A stretch of DNA of 64,000 bases from Bryobacterales bacterium (GTDB taxonomy: Bacteria > Acidobacteriota > Terriglobia > Bryobacterales > Bryobacteraceae). Positions 45,382 to 55,273 of this stretch are shown one piece after another. The stretch lies in the NCBI GenBank assembly GCA_016789785.1, contig JAEUQE010000011.1, positions 1-64,000 of the forward strand, read 5' to 3'. The notes under the pieces are model-generated. The model was given only the letters and a program-made list of their open reading frames with translations, ran no database searches and had not been told where the DNA came from. Both the position numbers and the translations under genes were made by a program. Every line of letters starts with the position of its first letter. Position 1 is the first letter of the stretch.

Positions 45382-46281
45382 TCAATCGGGATCGAACAGA
45401 TGCGCGATCTGCGGGAAGCCATTCATCGCCAGCCGGCACGATGGACCATCGCCCCACCAGCGCGGCGCATGCCAGGTGTGCTCCGGCACGTACACCACAT
45501 CGCCCTCCGTTGCGATGACCACGCCCACGTTCTCAATCGGGTATCGAATCTGCCCGGAGAGGATCAGCCAGTACTCAGCGCCTTCCGGATGATAGTGCCC
45601 GCGCATCTTCGGATCCACCGGAGGCAGCTTGCTGTTGTAGCCATAGATGAAGTTCGCCGTGCCGCGGTCGTCTTCCACAATCCGGATGGTCCCCTTCAGC
45701 TCGCCCCGTTCCAGCTTCTGTGCCACTTCGTCATAGGTCACGTGCGGCTTGTTATCGTGTAGCCACTTGGCAATGAGACGGTTGTTGAACTTCACCGGCG
45801 TCCATGTGATGCCCGGCGTTGCGGGCGCATCCTTCTGCTCGGCGTAGAGTGTGCGTGCACCCGCAACGTTGGTCTCGAAGATCAGCGCGGGCTGATCGCC
45901 CACCACTTCCCAGGAGAACCAGGTCTGCATCGGCGCTTGCACCATGGACCGCTTCTTCGCAACGAACGGCTCGACCGTCTCGATCTCGAAACGCACTTCG
46001 CCTTCCATCACCACCCACCATGTGCGCGTATCGGGATGCATCGCCTTGGCGTGCTTGTAGCCCGCGGGCAGATAAAGATAGTCACTTCGCAGATGCTTGT
46101 CGTTGACAATGGTCTGCCGCCATTGCTTCTGCCCCTTGTGTTGCGCTTTCACCTCCGCGAGTTTGGTGTGCGCCTTGTGAGGTGGCGTGTAGACCGCGGG
46201 CTTTCCTTTGGGAGCGTAAATGGTCTGCGCCCCAAGCGCCAACGGAGCGCCGAGAACCGGAAGAAAGTGTCGCCGTTTCAT
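45382..46281 (-). CDS. Secreted cupin-domain protein
   Basis: The 299-residue protein has a Tat-like signal (MKRRHFLPVLGAPLALGAQ) and two cupin-like halves. In the first, YLYLPAGYKHAKAMHPDTRTWWVVMEGEVRFEIE gives metal histidines; in the second, MRGHYHPEGAEYWLILSGQIRYPIE and VVYVPEHTWHAP show the stronger HxH...E...H pattern. Bicupins of this sort act as sugar- or acid-binding proteins or dioxygenases; no specific reaction can be given. It is divergent from the Memo-like gene and is followed by the SDR gene. Confidence 0.75.
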   Translation of the reverse strand: MKRRHFLPVLGAPLALGAQTIYAPKGKPAVYTPPHKAHTKLAEVKAQHKGQKQWRQTIVNDKHLRSDYLYLPAGYKHAKAMHPDTRTWWVVMEGEVRFEIETVEPFVAKKRSMVQAPMQTWFSWEVVGDQPALIFETNVAGARTLYAEQKDAPATPGITWTPVKFNNRLIAKWLHDNKPHVTYDEVAQKLERGELKGTIRIVEDDRGTANFIYGYNSKLPPVDPKMRGHYHPEGAEYWLILSGQIRYPIENVGVVIATEGDVVYVPEHTWHAPRWWGDGPSCRLAMNGFPQIAHLFDPD

Positions 46282-46315
46282 ATGCTCTGCAAGGCGCTCA
46301 GTCTATCATGAATAG

Positions 46316-47581
46316 ATGTCTTCTCCCTTGCCCCGCCTTCGCATGAACCTCGACTTCATGCCGTCCCCCGTGCCGGACCGTCCGGGCCTTCTCATTCGCG
46401 ACCCATTCGGATTCTCCGACCTCACGCTGATCATTCCTCCCGTGCTGGTCCACGTGCTGGAGTACTTCGACGGCGAGCGCACCGAGGCCGACATGCGTGG
46501 CGCGTTGTATGAGTTGACCGGCGATCTGACGGCGGGACAGGCCGGCGTGCAGTTGCAGGAAGCCTTGCAGAACGCGGGCTTTCTGGAAGGCGAGACCTAC
46601 GACGCTATGCGCCAGCAGAGGTTGAAGGAGTTCGCCGAAGCGTCCACCCGCCCGCCTGCACACGCCGGACAGGCGTACCCCGAAGACCAGGAAGAACTGC
46701 GCGAGATGATGCAGCATTTCCTTCAGCCGGATGGTGTGCCCGCTTCATCTTTGATTGGTCTTGCCGCGCCGCACGTCAGTCCGTCGGGCGGATGGCAGTG
46801 CTATCGCTCCGCATATGTCGGTCTCTCGAAGGACCTCGCCGATCGCACCTTCGTCGTGCTCGGCACCTCGCACTATGGTGCACCCGAGCGCTTCGGCCTC
46901 ACCCGCAAAGCGTGGACCACGCCCTGGGGCGATGCGCAACCCGCCACCGATCTGATCAACGAACTTGCGACGAAAGCGCCAGGCGCCGTGCTGATGGAGG
47001 ACTATGTGCATTCGGTGGAACACTCCATCGAGTTTCAGGTCGTGTTCCTGCAATACCTCTTCGGAGCGAACATCAAGGTGCTTCCGATTCTCTGTGGCGC
47101 CTATGCGCGCAGCATCTATGAAGGCGGTATGCCGGAAGACGACGACAACGTGAACCGTTTCCTAGGCTCGTTAGGGGAGATCGCCCAACGGGAAGGGAAT
47201 CGTCTGTTCTGGGTGCTTGGTGTCGATATGGCGCACATGGGCCGCCGTTATGGCGACGATCTCTCGGCGGAAGCGAATCAAGGCGAAATGTCGCTGGTGG
47301 CGAATCGCGATCAACAGCGCATTGAGCGTATCAATGCGGGCGACTCGCGCGGTTACTGGGATCTGGTCCGCGAACGCCAGGATGATCTGAAGTGGTGCGG
47401 CTCGGCGCCCTTCTACACTTTCCTCAAAACGATGCCCAACGCCCGCGGCTCACTCGGCCGCTATGAGCAGTGGAACATTGATGAGGCTAGCGTAGTGACG
47501 TTTGCGGGGATGCACTTCACGGCTTGTCCTGGACCCGCCCGGTGGTCCTCTCAATTTGAGGCCCGCGACGGCCACCCCTGA
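46316..47581 (+). CDS. Memo-like protein (AmmeMemoRadiSam system protein B)
   Basis: The 421-residue protein has an N-terminal part of about 110 residues with a small winged-helix-like segment (LVHVLEYFDGERTEADM) and a C-terminal Memo domain starting PPAHAGQAYPEDQEEL and GLAAPHVSPSGGWQCYRSAYVGLSKDLADRTFVVLGTSHYG. Memo domains resemble class III extradiol dioxygenases and share the conserved histidines; here they are in APHVS, HSVEHSIEFQVVFLQYLF and GVDMAHMG. The radical-SAM and AMMECR1 partners are not next to it. Function in bacteria is unclear. Confidence 0.85.
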   Translation: MSSPLPRLRMNLDFMPSPVPDRPGLLIRDPFGFSDLTLIIPPVLVHVLEYFDGERTEADMRGALYELTGDLTAGQAGVQLQEALQNAGFLEGETYDAMRQQRLKEFAEASTRPPAHAGQAYPEDQEELREMMQHFLQPDGVPASSLIGLAAPHVSPSGGWQCYRSAYVGLSKDLADRTFVVLGTSHYGAPERFGLTRKAWTTPWGDAQPATDLINELATKAPGAVLMEDYVHSVEHSIEFQVVFLQYLFGANIKVLPILCGAYARSIYEGGMPEDDDNVNRFLGSLGEIAQREGNRLFWVLGVDMAHMGRRYGDDLSAEANQGEMSLVANRDQQRIERINAGDSRGYWDLVRERQDDLKWCGSAPFYTFLKTMPNARGSLGRYEQWNIDEASVVTFAGMHFTACPGPARWSSQFEARDGHP

Positions 47582-47688
47582 TGAAATGGTGCATCGCCGG
47601 TCCAATGAAACAGTTTCTTTGTAACACTCCCGGCTCTTCGCTTTAGTGAGGAGTAGACGCGCCGATACGCGTTTCAGGAGGATGCACA

Positions 47689-48531
47689 ATGGCACTGAAG
47701 GGCTCAGTTGGCAAGAATGCCTCAAACGAACTGGCGGATGTTGCTTACGTTCAACATATGCTCAACTACCACATCATGTATAACCCGAAGATGCGGAAGC
47801 TCGGGGTACTCGCCCCTGCTTTTTCGCCGATGCCGCTGACCATCGACGCCATCTCCGTTTTTCAGGCCGACATTGTCGGATTGCCAGCGTCGAAACGGGG
47901 ACGTGTGGATCGCACCGGGCCGACCATTCGGGCACTGGAAGGCTGGAAGGATCTGGCTGCGTTCTCACCTCCAGTTCCAGAAGCGACGGTACCCGTCGAA
48001 GTGCGGATCAGCAACGAAGTGCGCAAAGCGATGTACGGAGAGCACTACGATTACGATTGCACCTTCGTCTTCTCAGGGGATGATAGTGGCAGGCGGCTGG
48101 CAATGTTCGAAATGCTTTGTGTGGCGGACGTGGATGACAGCTACCTGCATCCGGACCATGTACGGGACTACATTGACAAGGCGCCAGCCGGTGTGGCGCC
48201 TCCACCGCTCAAACCCACTTACGCGAAGCAACGCCTGGCGAAAATGGGATCGAAGACTTCGCGAGGACTCATGGAGGACTTCAACACAGTCTTCAACGAA
48301 GTCAATCGTGGACTGAAGATCTTCGGCCAGCACGCCGAGGGTGTGAGCATGATGAAAGACACCTCCGCCCAAGAACAAACGGGCATCACGCGCGCCATTC
48401 TCAACGTGCAAAAGTGGTTTCAGGCGCAAGGCACGAACAGCAATAGCATCTACTCCGTGCTCGATCTGAAGGACCAGTACAATACTGGCGGCTGGATCCA
48501 AGACAAGATCGATAGCTTCTTGTTCGGATAG
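47689..48531 (+). CDS. Hypothetical protein with peptidoglycan-binding-like N-terminus
   Basis: This 280-residue protein has no signal peptide. Its N-terminus, SVGKNASNELADVAYVQHMLNYH, then ISVFQADIVGLPASKRGRVDRTGPTIRALE, has the layout of short peptidoglycan-binding domains found in type VI secretion effectors. The middle (YDYDCTFVFSGDDSGRRLAMFEMLCVADVDDSY) and the helical C-terminus (NVQKWFQAQGTNSNSIYSVLDLKDQYN) are not recognised. A good site (CAGGAGGATGCACA) precedes the ATG. No secretion genes lie beside it. Effector or structural role is inference. Confidence 0.55.
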   Translation: MALKGSVGKNASNELADVAYVQHMLNYHIMYNPKMRKLGVLAPAFSPMPLTIDAISVFQADIVGLPASKRGRVDRTGPTIRALEGWKDLAAFSPPVPEATVPVEVRISNEVRKAMYGEHYDYDCTFVFSGDDSGRRLAMFEMLCVADVDDSYLHPDHVRDYIDKAPAGVAPPPLKPTYAKQRLAKMGSKTSRGLMEDFNTVFNEVNRGLKIFGQHAEGVSMMKDTSAQEQTGITRAILNVQKWFQAQGTNSNSIYSVLDLKDQYNTGGWIQDKIDSFLFG

Positions 48532-48688
48532 CTGTTTGTGGGTGGGAAGCGGGAACTGATTGACCCGAGACATAGCCAGAGTCAGCCATAGCCGCCAGCG
48601 GTCCGAGTTCAGCATCAGAGCGGGGCGAGATCCCCGCTCATGGAACTTGAAGCTGGATCCGGCGGGAGCGATGTGTCATCGAATGGGC

Positions 48689-50431
48689 TTAGCGCCGGGG
48701 CGTTTTGCGCGTCACGTAAACGTAATACGCGCCGCTGATCTCCTGATTCTGCTCATCGTGAAACCACGTCTGCACGAGGATGCGGCCCTCCTGCAACGGC
48801 AGCGTGAATACGGCCTCGCGATCATCCGCACCGATGGCGCGAGTCAGTTTTCGGCCGCCCGCTTGGAGGGTCACCTTCGCGATTGGCAGTGCGACACCCG
48901 CCGGATACTGTCCGACCTCCCCTTGATGCGCGGGCAGTCCCGCGCGCATCGGCACATCCACTTCGCGAGCCCAACGGCGCAGCACGAACTCGTACTCGCC
49001 ATCCTGCTCCACCAGCACATGCCACTGCCCGTTCCGCCGTTCACCCGCACGGATCTGCACGCCCTGATCGAAGAATGAATCGGCCCACTCCGTTGGCGAA
49101 AGCAACGTGGGGTTCTCCTGATCCGAGCCAATGTGTACCGGCAGGAACGTATCCAAGCGCGGCGTCACCTTGCTCCACCATTGGTCATAGTGCGCACGCA
49201 TCTTCGCCGCGATCTCGGGGAACTCCGCGAGCATGTTGTGCTGCTGCGCCGGATCCTTCGCCACATCATAGAGCGCGCTGTTTGAGACCAGCCGCCACTT
49301 CCTCCAAAGCACTGTTGCATCGGACCACTGCGGCCGCGCGGCATTCATGCGGCTGAACTGAATCACCGCCATGCGATCGGCAAGATGCTTGGTCGTGCCG
49401 CGCAGCAGCGGCGCAAGACTCACTCCATCAAACTGCGCCCCGGCCGGAGCCCGCAGACTGCACAACTCGATCAGCGTCGGAAGCACATCCTGTACAATCG
49501 CCAACTCGCCGGCGTCGCGCCCTCCGGTCAACTTGCCTTCGGGCCAACGGATGAAAAACGGAACACGATGTCCGCCATCCCAGAGCGTGATCTTGCGGCC
49601 TCGCATGCCGGCATTGTGCAGGTTCACGCCGGCAGTGCCGCCGTTGTCCGTCAGGAAGATGAGAATCGTGTTGTCGCGCATCCCGGTTTCGCGCAGCATC
49701 GCTTCCAGGCGCCCGAGATTGTCGTCCAGGTTGTGGATCATGCCGAAGAAACTCGCGACGTTTCGCGGCTGGCCCGAATAGAGATTGCGATAGCGGTCCT
49801 CGACAAACAGCGGGCCGTGCGGTGTGTTCGTCGCGATGTAGGTGAAGAACGGCTCACCGGCCGCATGCCTCGCCTTCATCCATTTCATCGCTTCCTCAAA
49901 GAACACATCGGTGCAATAGCCGCGGTACTGCTCCAGCTTGCCGTTGTGCCGGTAGCGGTCATCGAAGTAGTCGTTGTTCCAGGCGTCGGAGGTCGAGCCG
50001 ATGTGCGAGGACGGAAACCACACCGACTCTTCAAATCCCCGGTCCTGGGGACGGTAAGGATACGAGTCGCCGAGATGCCACTTGCCGAACAAGCCCGTGC
50101 GATATCCGGAATTGCGGAAGATCTCGGGCATCGTGGGGAAGTCGCGGCGCAGCAACGTTCGTCCGCTGGATACGTTCATCGCGCTGTTGATCAGTGCATC
50201 GCGTCCCGTCATCAACTGGCCGCGCGTCGGTGTGCACATCGGCATCACATGAAAATCGGTGAGGCGCACGGACTCCGCCCGCAGCCTGTCCATGTGCTGC
50301 GTTTTTAGCACCGGGTTGCCATGACTCGATAGATCGCCATAGCCCTGATCGTCGGTGAGAATCACGATCACATTCGGTTTGGCGCCACACAGCATGGACA
50401 TCGCCGCGAACAAGAGGATGATGGTTTTCAT
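48689..50431 (-). CDS. Type I sulfatase (secreted)
   Basis: I start at the ATG at 50431 (MKTIILLFAAMSMLCGAKPNV); a start at 50446 would add 5 residues. The 580-residue protein has the sulfatase core: PNVIVILTDDQGYGDLSSHGNP with metal aspartates D27 and D28, and CTPTRGQLMTG at 66-76 with C66 as the residue converted to formylglycine. KWHLGDSYPYRPQDRGFEESVWFPS and FLTDNGGTAG follow, as in arylsulfatases. It removes sulfate from a sulfated glycan or similar compound outside the cytoplasm. The maturation enzyme is not in the window. Confidence 0.92.
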   Translation of the reverse strand: MKTIILLFAAMSMLCGAKPNVIVILTDDQGYGDLSSHGNPVLKTQHMDRLRAESVRLTDFHVMPMCTPTRGQLMTGRDALINSAMNVSSGRTLLRRDFPTMPEIFRNSGYRTGLFGKWHLGDSYPYRPQDRGFEESVWFPSSHIGSTSDAWNNDYFDDRYRHNGKLEQYRGYCTDVFFEEAMKWMKARHAAGEPFFTYIATNTPHGPLFVEDRYRNLYSGQPRNVASFFGMIHNLDDNLGRLEAMLRETGMRDNTILIFLTDNGGTAGVNLHNAGMRGRKITLWDGGHRVPFFIRWPEGKLTGGRDAGELAIVQDVLPTLIELCSLRAPAGAQFDGVSLAPLLRGTTKHLADRMAVIQFSRMNAARPQWSDATVLWRKWRLVSNSALYDVAKDPAQQHNMLAEFPEIAAKMRAHYDQWWSKVTPRLDTFLPVHIGSDQENPTLLSPTEWADSFFDQGVQIRAGERRNGQWHVLVEQDGEYEFVLRRWAREVDVPMRAGLPAHQGEVGQYPAGVALPIAKVTLQAGGRKLTRAIGADDREAVFTLPLQEGRILVQTWFHDEQNQEISGAYYVYVTRKTPRR

Positions 50432-50512
50432 GGAGAGTGCTTGCATCGCAAGCGGCCATTTTATCGCCTGCCATGCGCCGCCTGTGCGCGAACCCGGTAC
50501 AATCGTTGAGTG

Positions 50513-51148
50513 ATGCTACGCCAAACATTTCTCTTGCTCACCTGCGGGGCTCTGCTCGCCGCCGCGGACAAGCCGGAAAAGGGATTCAAGTCTCTGTTCA
50601 ACGGCAAGGATCTCGACGGCTGGACGAAGGCCAAGGAGAACGAAGGAACATTCAGTGTGAAGGATGGCGCCATTGTCGCCGTTGGACCGCGCTGCCATCT
50701 CTACTACACCGGCCCGGTGAATAAGGGCAAGTTCAAGAACTTCGAACTGAAAGTGGATGTCATGACCTTGCCCAATTCGAACGGGGGCATCTACTTCCAC
50801 ACGGCCTATCTGGAGAAGGGCTGGCCCGACAAGGGCTTCGAAGTGCAAGTGAACAACACCTTCGAGAAGGATCAGCGCAAGACCGCGAGCCTCTACATGG
50901 TTCGCGATCAGAGCGCGAAGGTCGCTGAGGACAACAAGTGGTTCACCGAACACATCGTGGTGAAGGACAAGGACGTGAAGGTCTACGTCGACGGCAAGCT
51001 CATCACCGAATGGACCCAGCCCGATGGATGGACGGGACCGAAGGGCTCGCCGGGGCGTGTGCTTTCCGATGGCACGTTTGCGTTGCAAGGCCACGATCCC
51101 GGTTCCACCATTCACTACAAGAACATTCGCGTGAAGATCCTGAAGTAG
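50513..51148 (+). CDS. Secreted DUF1080 protein (LamG-like fold)
   Basis: The ATG at 50513 follows a GTG; the 211-residue protein has a short signal peptide (MLRQTFLLLTCGALLAAA). The mature part has the DUF1080 pattern: GFKSLFNGKDLDGWTKAKEN, FSVKDGAIVAVG, FELKVDVMTLPNSNGGIYFHT, FEVQVNNT, and VYVDGKLITEWTQP. The fold is a concanavalin-like jelly roll; some members hydrolyse glycosides. It lies divergent from the sulfatase, 81 bases away, which suggests shared control. A terminator follows. Confidence 0.9.
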   Translation: MLRQTFLLLTCGALLAAADKPEKGFKSLFNGKDLDGWTKAKENEGTFSVKDGAIVAVGPRCHLYYTGPVNKGKFKNFELKVDVMTLPNSNGGIYFHTAYLEKGWPDKGFEVQVNNTFEKDQRKTASLYMVRDQSAKVAEDNKWFTEHIVVKDKDVKVYVDGKLITEWTQPDGWTGPKGSPGRVLSDGTFALQGHDPGSTIHYKNIRVKILK

Positions 51149-51172
51149 ACCGCGCGCACATCTTCGATCGAA

Positions 51173-51204
51173 CGAAACGCCCCGAGTGAAAGCGGGGCGT
51201 TTCG
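51173..51204 (+). terminator. Factor-independent-type terminator
   Basis: Twelve-base arms CGAAACGCCCCG and CGGGGCGTTTCG pair perfectly around AGTGAAAG, 24 bases after the DUF1080 stop. The tail (CATTTACAC) is poor in T, so termination may be partial. The hairpin is symmetric and may also stop the opposite transcript. Confidence 0.8.
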
Positions 51205-51395
51205 CATTTACACGCGACTCCCTACCTTGCCAAGCGATGCCCGGGCCTGCCGCGCCCCCTATCGAGTGGACGCCTTTGGAGCGGCGCAGTTCCGTGGACG
51301 CCGCTCCACTTGATCTCCCGGCGCGCCCGCGGCGCTACTGGGAGCAGCCGCCTTGAGCCGCTCAGGAAACGCAGCTTCCGAGGGACAAGCGATGC

Positions 51396-53813
51396 TTACT
51401 CGAGGTTGCCGTAGAACGTGATCACCTGCACCTCCTGATACTTGTCGAATTGTTTGAACTTGCGTGTCTGTGTCGTCTTGCCGCGTCCATCAAAGAACTG
51501 CGGCGCCGGATAGCCGCTGATCATCTCCAGCATGAGCGTGTCGAGCTTCGGCTGAGTTGCGGCGGCCACCAGGTCCAGCAGCCGGTTTCCGCACTTCGCG
51601 GGGTCACCCAAGGGAGCCGCTGGACAACCGGTGAACTGGCTTTGCACCATCCGCCAGATCGACGACTTCCTTCCGTACGACGGCAACAGAACATTCTGAT
51701 TGTTGACCGTGCTGAAGCTGAGTTGAAAATCCGGATCGTACATGTCCACGAAGAACAGTGCCCAGATCCGGCTGCCATTGGGGCCGGGTTGATCGCCCTC
51801 CAGAATCACCTTGTACTGTGCAACCTGGTAGGTGAGTGGCGAACGGCCCGTCGGATCGAAGTTGTTCGATCCCGCACCGGCGACGAGATAGTATTTCGGA
51901 TCCGGAGGCATCACCGTGAAGGGTGTGTTCAGTGGTTCCAGCTTGAGGCGCAGTCTCGTGTTGCCCAATTCGGAGAGTGCGGGGAAGAGCGCGGAAAGCC
52001 ACGTTCCATCCACTTGCCACATATCAGAACCGGACTTTCCCGCAGGCGCCGGTAAGCCGAGATCATTGTAAGATGCGGTGAACGCCAGTTTATTGTGGCG
52101 CGTCCGCAGTACCTGGTTCAGCGCATTGGTGGTCACCGTGTACGATGCATCAAACTGCGTGCCGAATCTGCTCTGACCCGGAAGACATGGGAATACCGCC
52201 GGTACTCCCGCCGGTGTGTCGACGCAGGGGAACTCAAAGGGAAGGGCATGGTAGTTGGACGCCGGCGCACCGGTCGGAACATCCGTCTCGGTGTGGTAGT
52301 AGATCCAGAAGCGATCATTCGAACGCTGCATCACATTGCCGGGCGACATGGTCAGGTCCACGTCGGCCATCGTTTCATTCGCTCCCATCTCCCATCGCGA
52401 AGTCACGTCGTCGGCTCCCAAACTGTGCTGACTCAGCCAGGACGTATCGAGCGCTGACTGCACCGCCGGGTAGTACAGATTGAGCAACGTCTCAACGTGC
52501 GTCTTGAAGGAAGAGCATGCGCCCTTCTCTGCGTTCAGCGGCTTCCCCGCGGCAAGCGTGAACAGAGGCAGCGTTGCCGTGGCGGTTGTGGTGAGAGCCT
52601 CCATGTAGGGGTAGAGATTGTGATTGATCGAGTTGCTCAAGGCGCTTGTCGCGTCGGCTTCCAGGCCCTCGCATTTCCTCCACGCGAGAATCGCGGACCG
52701 GACCTGATCACTTGCCGAGAGGTGGGTTGTCGGCCGCACGACGCAACCCGCGTGGTTGTCGGACCAACGTATGAACAGATCATCGAGCGAGCCTTCAACG
52801 GTGGCGTCCAGCCGTCCGGTGATGATGCGCGACGTCAGTGGTGCTGCGCTCGTGATGGACAAGTCGGTGGATTCCACCTTCTCCATAGTGAGCGACTTGC
52901 CGCTGCCGGAGATCCTTTCAGTGCAGAGTTCGAAGTTCGCTGCACTGGGAGTCACGTCGCGGACGCAAATCGAATTGGCGACAGTGCAACTGGGCGAGCC
53001 AAGCGGACCAGCCTTCTGGCAAATCTCATCCGCGGTTTTCCATGCGCCGTACGAGAAGGCTGACAGTGTGATCGCTGCCGCGTAAGCGCTGGTGTTCAGG
53101 AAGTCGGGGTCGACGCTCGTTAGAGGCACGCATGCCTTCGAGCCGGACGTGTACAGCGTTGGGGGTGTTACCACCTGCACTGTGTTCTGAAACCTCGCGG
53201 TGAGGGAGGCGTCGAAGGCGGCCTTGTTGGGTTGCGGCAGCACGCCGGTCATGACGCGTTCCAGCTTGTCGGCGCCGGTCCGGGTGAGTTCGATAGCGGC
53301 CGAATTGGTGATGCGTCCACTCCTGGTGGAGAGCGCCGTCAGTTGCGTGAAGGGGCGCTTGTCGACAATCACGATCTTGAGGGAGACCATCACTACTTGT
53401 GTCGCGTTGTCGATTAGTTCGAAGACCAGTGGCTTGTACACGCGGTGCGGATCGGTCAATGCCGCGATGTAGGGGATCTGCGAAAGGCGCAGCCCCTGAT
53501 GAATCGCATTGCCGGCCCATTGAGGCGATGTGAGGCTCAGCGGCACCTCAACGATGAACCGCCCAGGTGTTTTCTCCCACGGGATCATGCCCTGGATACG
53601 GACCGAACAACTGCCGATGTAGGTGAGCGCGGGTACCTGGAGTGTCTCCGTAGCCTGGTCATACCAGCTTGTTGTGAGTTTGAGTTCCGCGCCGTCGTTG
53701 ATGCCGCCGATCGAGCCGTTGCCGCCCGAAAGGGCGCCCGGTGTGGGGCATGTGTATTGCGCCCATGCGCCACCTGTGGCGATGAGCAGAAGCACACTCG
53801 TTCTTACAAACAT
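51396..53813 (-). CDS. Large secreted hypothetical protein
   Basis: The ATG at 53813, preceded by GGAGGAACC, starts a signal peptide (MFVRTSVLLLIATGGAWAQ); the 805-residue protein is then mostly beta-rich. Segments include SIGGINDGAELKLTTSWYDQ, a MVSLKIVIVDKRPFTQLTAL Ig-like part and ALWKT-like repeats in the C-terminal half. Several cysteine pairs are spread along the chain (SCSVRIQG, SKACVPL, EICQKAGPLGSPSC, PAGVPAVFPCLPGQ), which would suit an extracytoplasmic protein stabilised by disulfides. I do not recognise a family. It is monocistronic, with 193 bases of spacer to the next gene upstream. Confidence 0.75.
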   Translation of the reverse strand: MFVRTSVLLLIATGGAWAQYTCPTPGALSGGNGSIGGINDGAELKLTTSWYDQATETLQVPALTYIGSCSVRIQGMIPWEKTPGRFIVEVPLSLTSPQWAGNAIHQGLRLSQIPYIAALTDPHRVYKPLVFELIDNATQVVMVSLKIVIVDKRPFTQLTALSTRSGRITNSAAIELTRTGADKLERVMTGVLPQPNKAAFDASLTARFQNTVQVVTPPTLYTSGSKACVPLTSVDPDFLNTSAYAAAITLSAFSYGAWKTADEICQKAGPLGSPSCTVANSICVRDVTPSAANFELCTERISGSGKSLTMEKVESTDLSITSAAPLTSRIITGRLDATVEGSLDDLFIRWSDNHAGCVVRPTTHLSASDQVRSAILAWRKCEGLEADATSALSNSINHNLYPYMEALTTTATATLPLFTLAAGKPLNAEKGACSSFKTHVETLLNLYYPAVQSALDTSWLSQHSLGADDVTSRWEMGANETMADVDLTMSPGNVMQRSNDRFWIYYHTETDVPTGAPASNYHALPFEFPCVDTPAGVPAVFPCLPGQSRFGTQFDASYTVTTNALNQVLRTRHNKLAFTASYNDLGLPAPAGKSGSDMWQVDGTWLSALFPALSELGNTRLRLKLEPLNTPFTVMPPDPKYYLVAGAGSNNFDPTGRSPLTYQVAQYKVILEGDQPGPNGSRIWALFFVDMYDPDFQLSFSTVNNQNVLLPSYGRKSSIWRMVQSQFTGCPAAPLGDPAKCGNRLLDLVAAATQPKLDTLMLEMISGYPAPQFFDGRGKTTQTRKFKQFDKYQEVQVITFYGNLE

Positions 53814-54006
53814 GGTTCCTCCGAAACATTTTTGGGTAGTTTTGTTTTTTCGCGCGTCAGCGCCAGATGACGGCGCCACGACGATAATGGTGTGTCAGGC
53901 ACTGATCCTGGATCGCCGGATGAATTGCCCGCACTTATCTTGGCGACGGCGCCAGGAGGAACCGGACAGGGCCGGTGAAAATTCTTTCGAGGGTAACGAA
54001 GCAGCG

Positions 54007-55212
54007 CTACCGCTGGAAGTGAACGATGGCCACGTGAAGCAGATCCGGAAGAAACACCTCGCTGGTCGTGCCTCGCTTGTTGATCTTCAGATCGCGTGCC
54101 GCCGGGTCTTCCGGCCGCAACAGCGTCGCTTTCGTGAAGTGGCCTTGCACGCGCGCCTGCACATCCTGGTCAACCTTCGCACCGTAGTTCACCAGGTGCA
54201 GCAGAGCATCGCCGGGCTTCGGCGCTTCCGTTCCAATCGCGATCGCAGCCAGCGCGTTCCAGATGCGAACCGGACGCCGGCGGTAGGTCACGAGATCGTT
54301 CAGGTCGAGACCATACTCACTGGGGTCGAGGACACGATCATGATAGGCCACCACCTGTCCCTTGCCGAGCCCGTAGACGCTACGGTCGTTCTCCTTCTTG
54401 AGAAGCTTCCAGGAGGGATGGGGTTTGATGTCGATGACAACCGTGGACCCCGCCCGTGCGTGGTCATACACTGCAGCCGGAACGGTTTCGAAGTTTGCGG
54501 CGGAGAGCACCAGGATCCGATCCGGTGCGGGCTTTGGCAATCGCGCCAGCGCGACCAGCTTCGGGCTGACGCCACGCCGGTAAGAAAGATTGGCAAGCTC
54601 CAGCGTGTCGCCCGGTTCGACAAGCATTGTCACCGCCGGAAGCACAGGTTTGCCCAGCAACGGCTCCACGTTCTTGAGCCAGCGATGCGTGCGCGCCAGC
54701 GACTCGGCGGCCGTTTTTGCTTTGGCATCGCCCGCACGCAGAGCCTCGCGATAACGCGGGTCGAACGACAACAGGTAGTTGCCGCCAGCCATGCGCGCTT
54801 CGGCATAGGCGATCTCCAATGACTCAAAGGGAACGATGCGCGACTCTTCGAGGCCAGCATCCTTGTTGGCTCGATAGCCGAGCACAGCCGGACGGTCGGG
54901 ATGCAAAGCACGCTCGAAGTAAGCCAGGTAGCTGTTCCCGTCCACCCAAGGCTCACGGCTGGCGCTGGAGGTTTCGTCGCGATCCCGAGGCCGGGGCTCG
55001 CCTCGAATGCCGGGCCAAAGTCCCTCGCTCACCACATGCGGAATCGCGCTCTTCGGGTACACCGCAACACCCGCGTTCGTCAGCGCAGTGGCGAGCGGTG
55101 CGGCATCCTCTTCCATCACTGCTTCCACGCCGCAGGACTTCAACAAGGCCACATCTTCCGGACGGCCTTCGGGCCATCGTGCAATGAGTGTTCGTACCGG
55201 ATCAAGCGCCAT
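54007..55212 (-). CDS. Hypothetical protein, possibly glycoside-related
   Basis: The ATG at 55212 (MALDPVRTLIARWPEGR) is preferred to a TTG 27 bases upstream, giving 401 residues. The chain alternates helices and strands (PAVLGYRANKDAGLEES, ARMAGGNYLLSFDPRYREAL, ILVLSAANFETVPAAVYDHARAG, STVVIDIKPHP). There is no signal peptide or named motif. The region ALARTHRWLKN and the late GNALLHLVNYGA-type part recall the GH-associated accessory domains, but this is weak. Its stop and the next gene are separated by 193 bases. Confidence 0.65.
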   Translation of the reverse strand: MALDPVRTLIARWPEGRPEDVALLKSCGVEAVMEEDAAPLATALTNAGVAVYPKSAIPHVVSEGLWPGIRGEPRPRDRDETSSASREPWVDGNSYLAYFERALHPDRPAVLGYRANKDAGLEESRIVPFESLEIAYAEARMAGGNYLLSFDPRYREALRAGDAKAKTAAESLARTHRWLKNVEPLLGKPVLPAVTMLVEPGDTLELANLSYRRGVSPKLVALARLPKPAPDRILVLSAANFETVPAAVYDHARAGSTVVIDIKPHPSWKLLKKENDRSVYGLGKGQVVAYHDRVLDPSEYGLDLNDLVTYRRRPVRIWNALAAIAIGTEAPKPGDALLHLVNYGAKVDQDVQARVQGHFTKATLLRPEDPAARDLKINKRGTTSEVFLPDLLHVAIVHFQR

Positions 55213-55273
55213 GAAACTATCGAGTGTATCGAACCTCAACGCTCTCTGCGCCGGCGGCGTGCGGCTGCGATGC

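Noticed and set aside
51205..51395. Possible small gene between the terminator and the large secreted protein
   Set aside because: No start with a ribosome binding site and no coherent frame; only a weak imperfect hairpin is visible.
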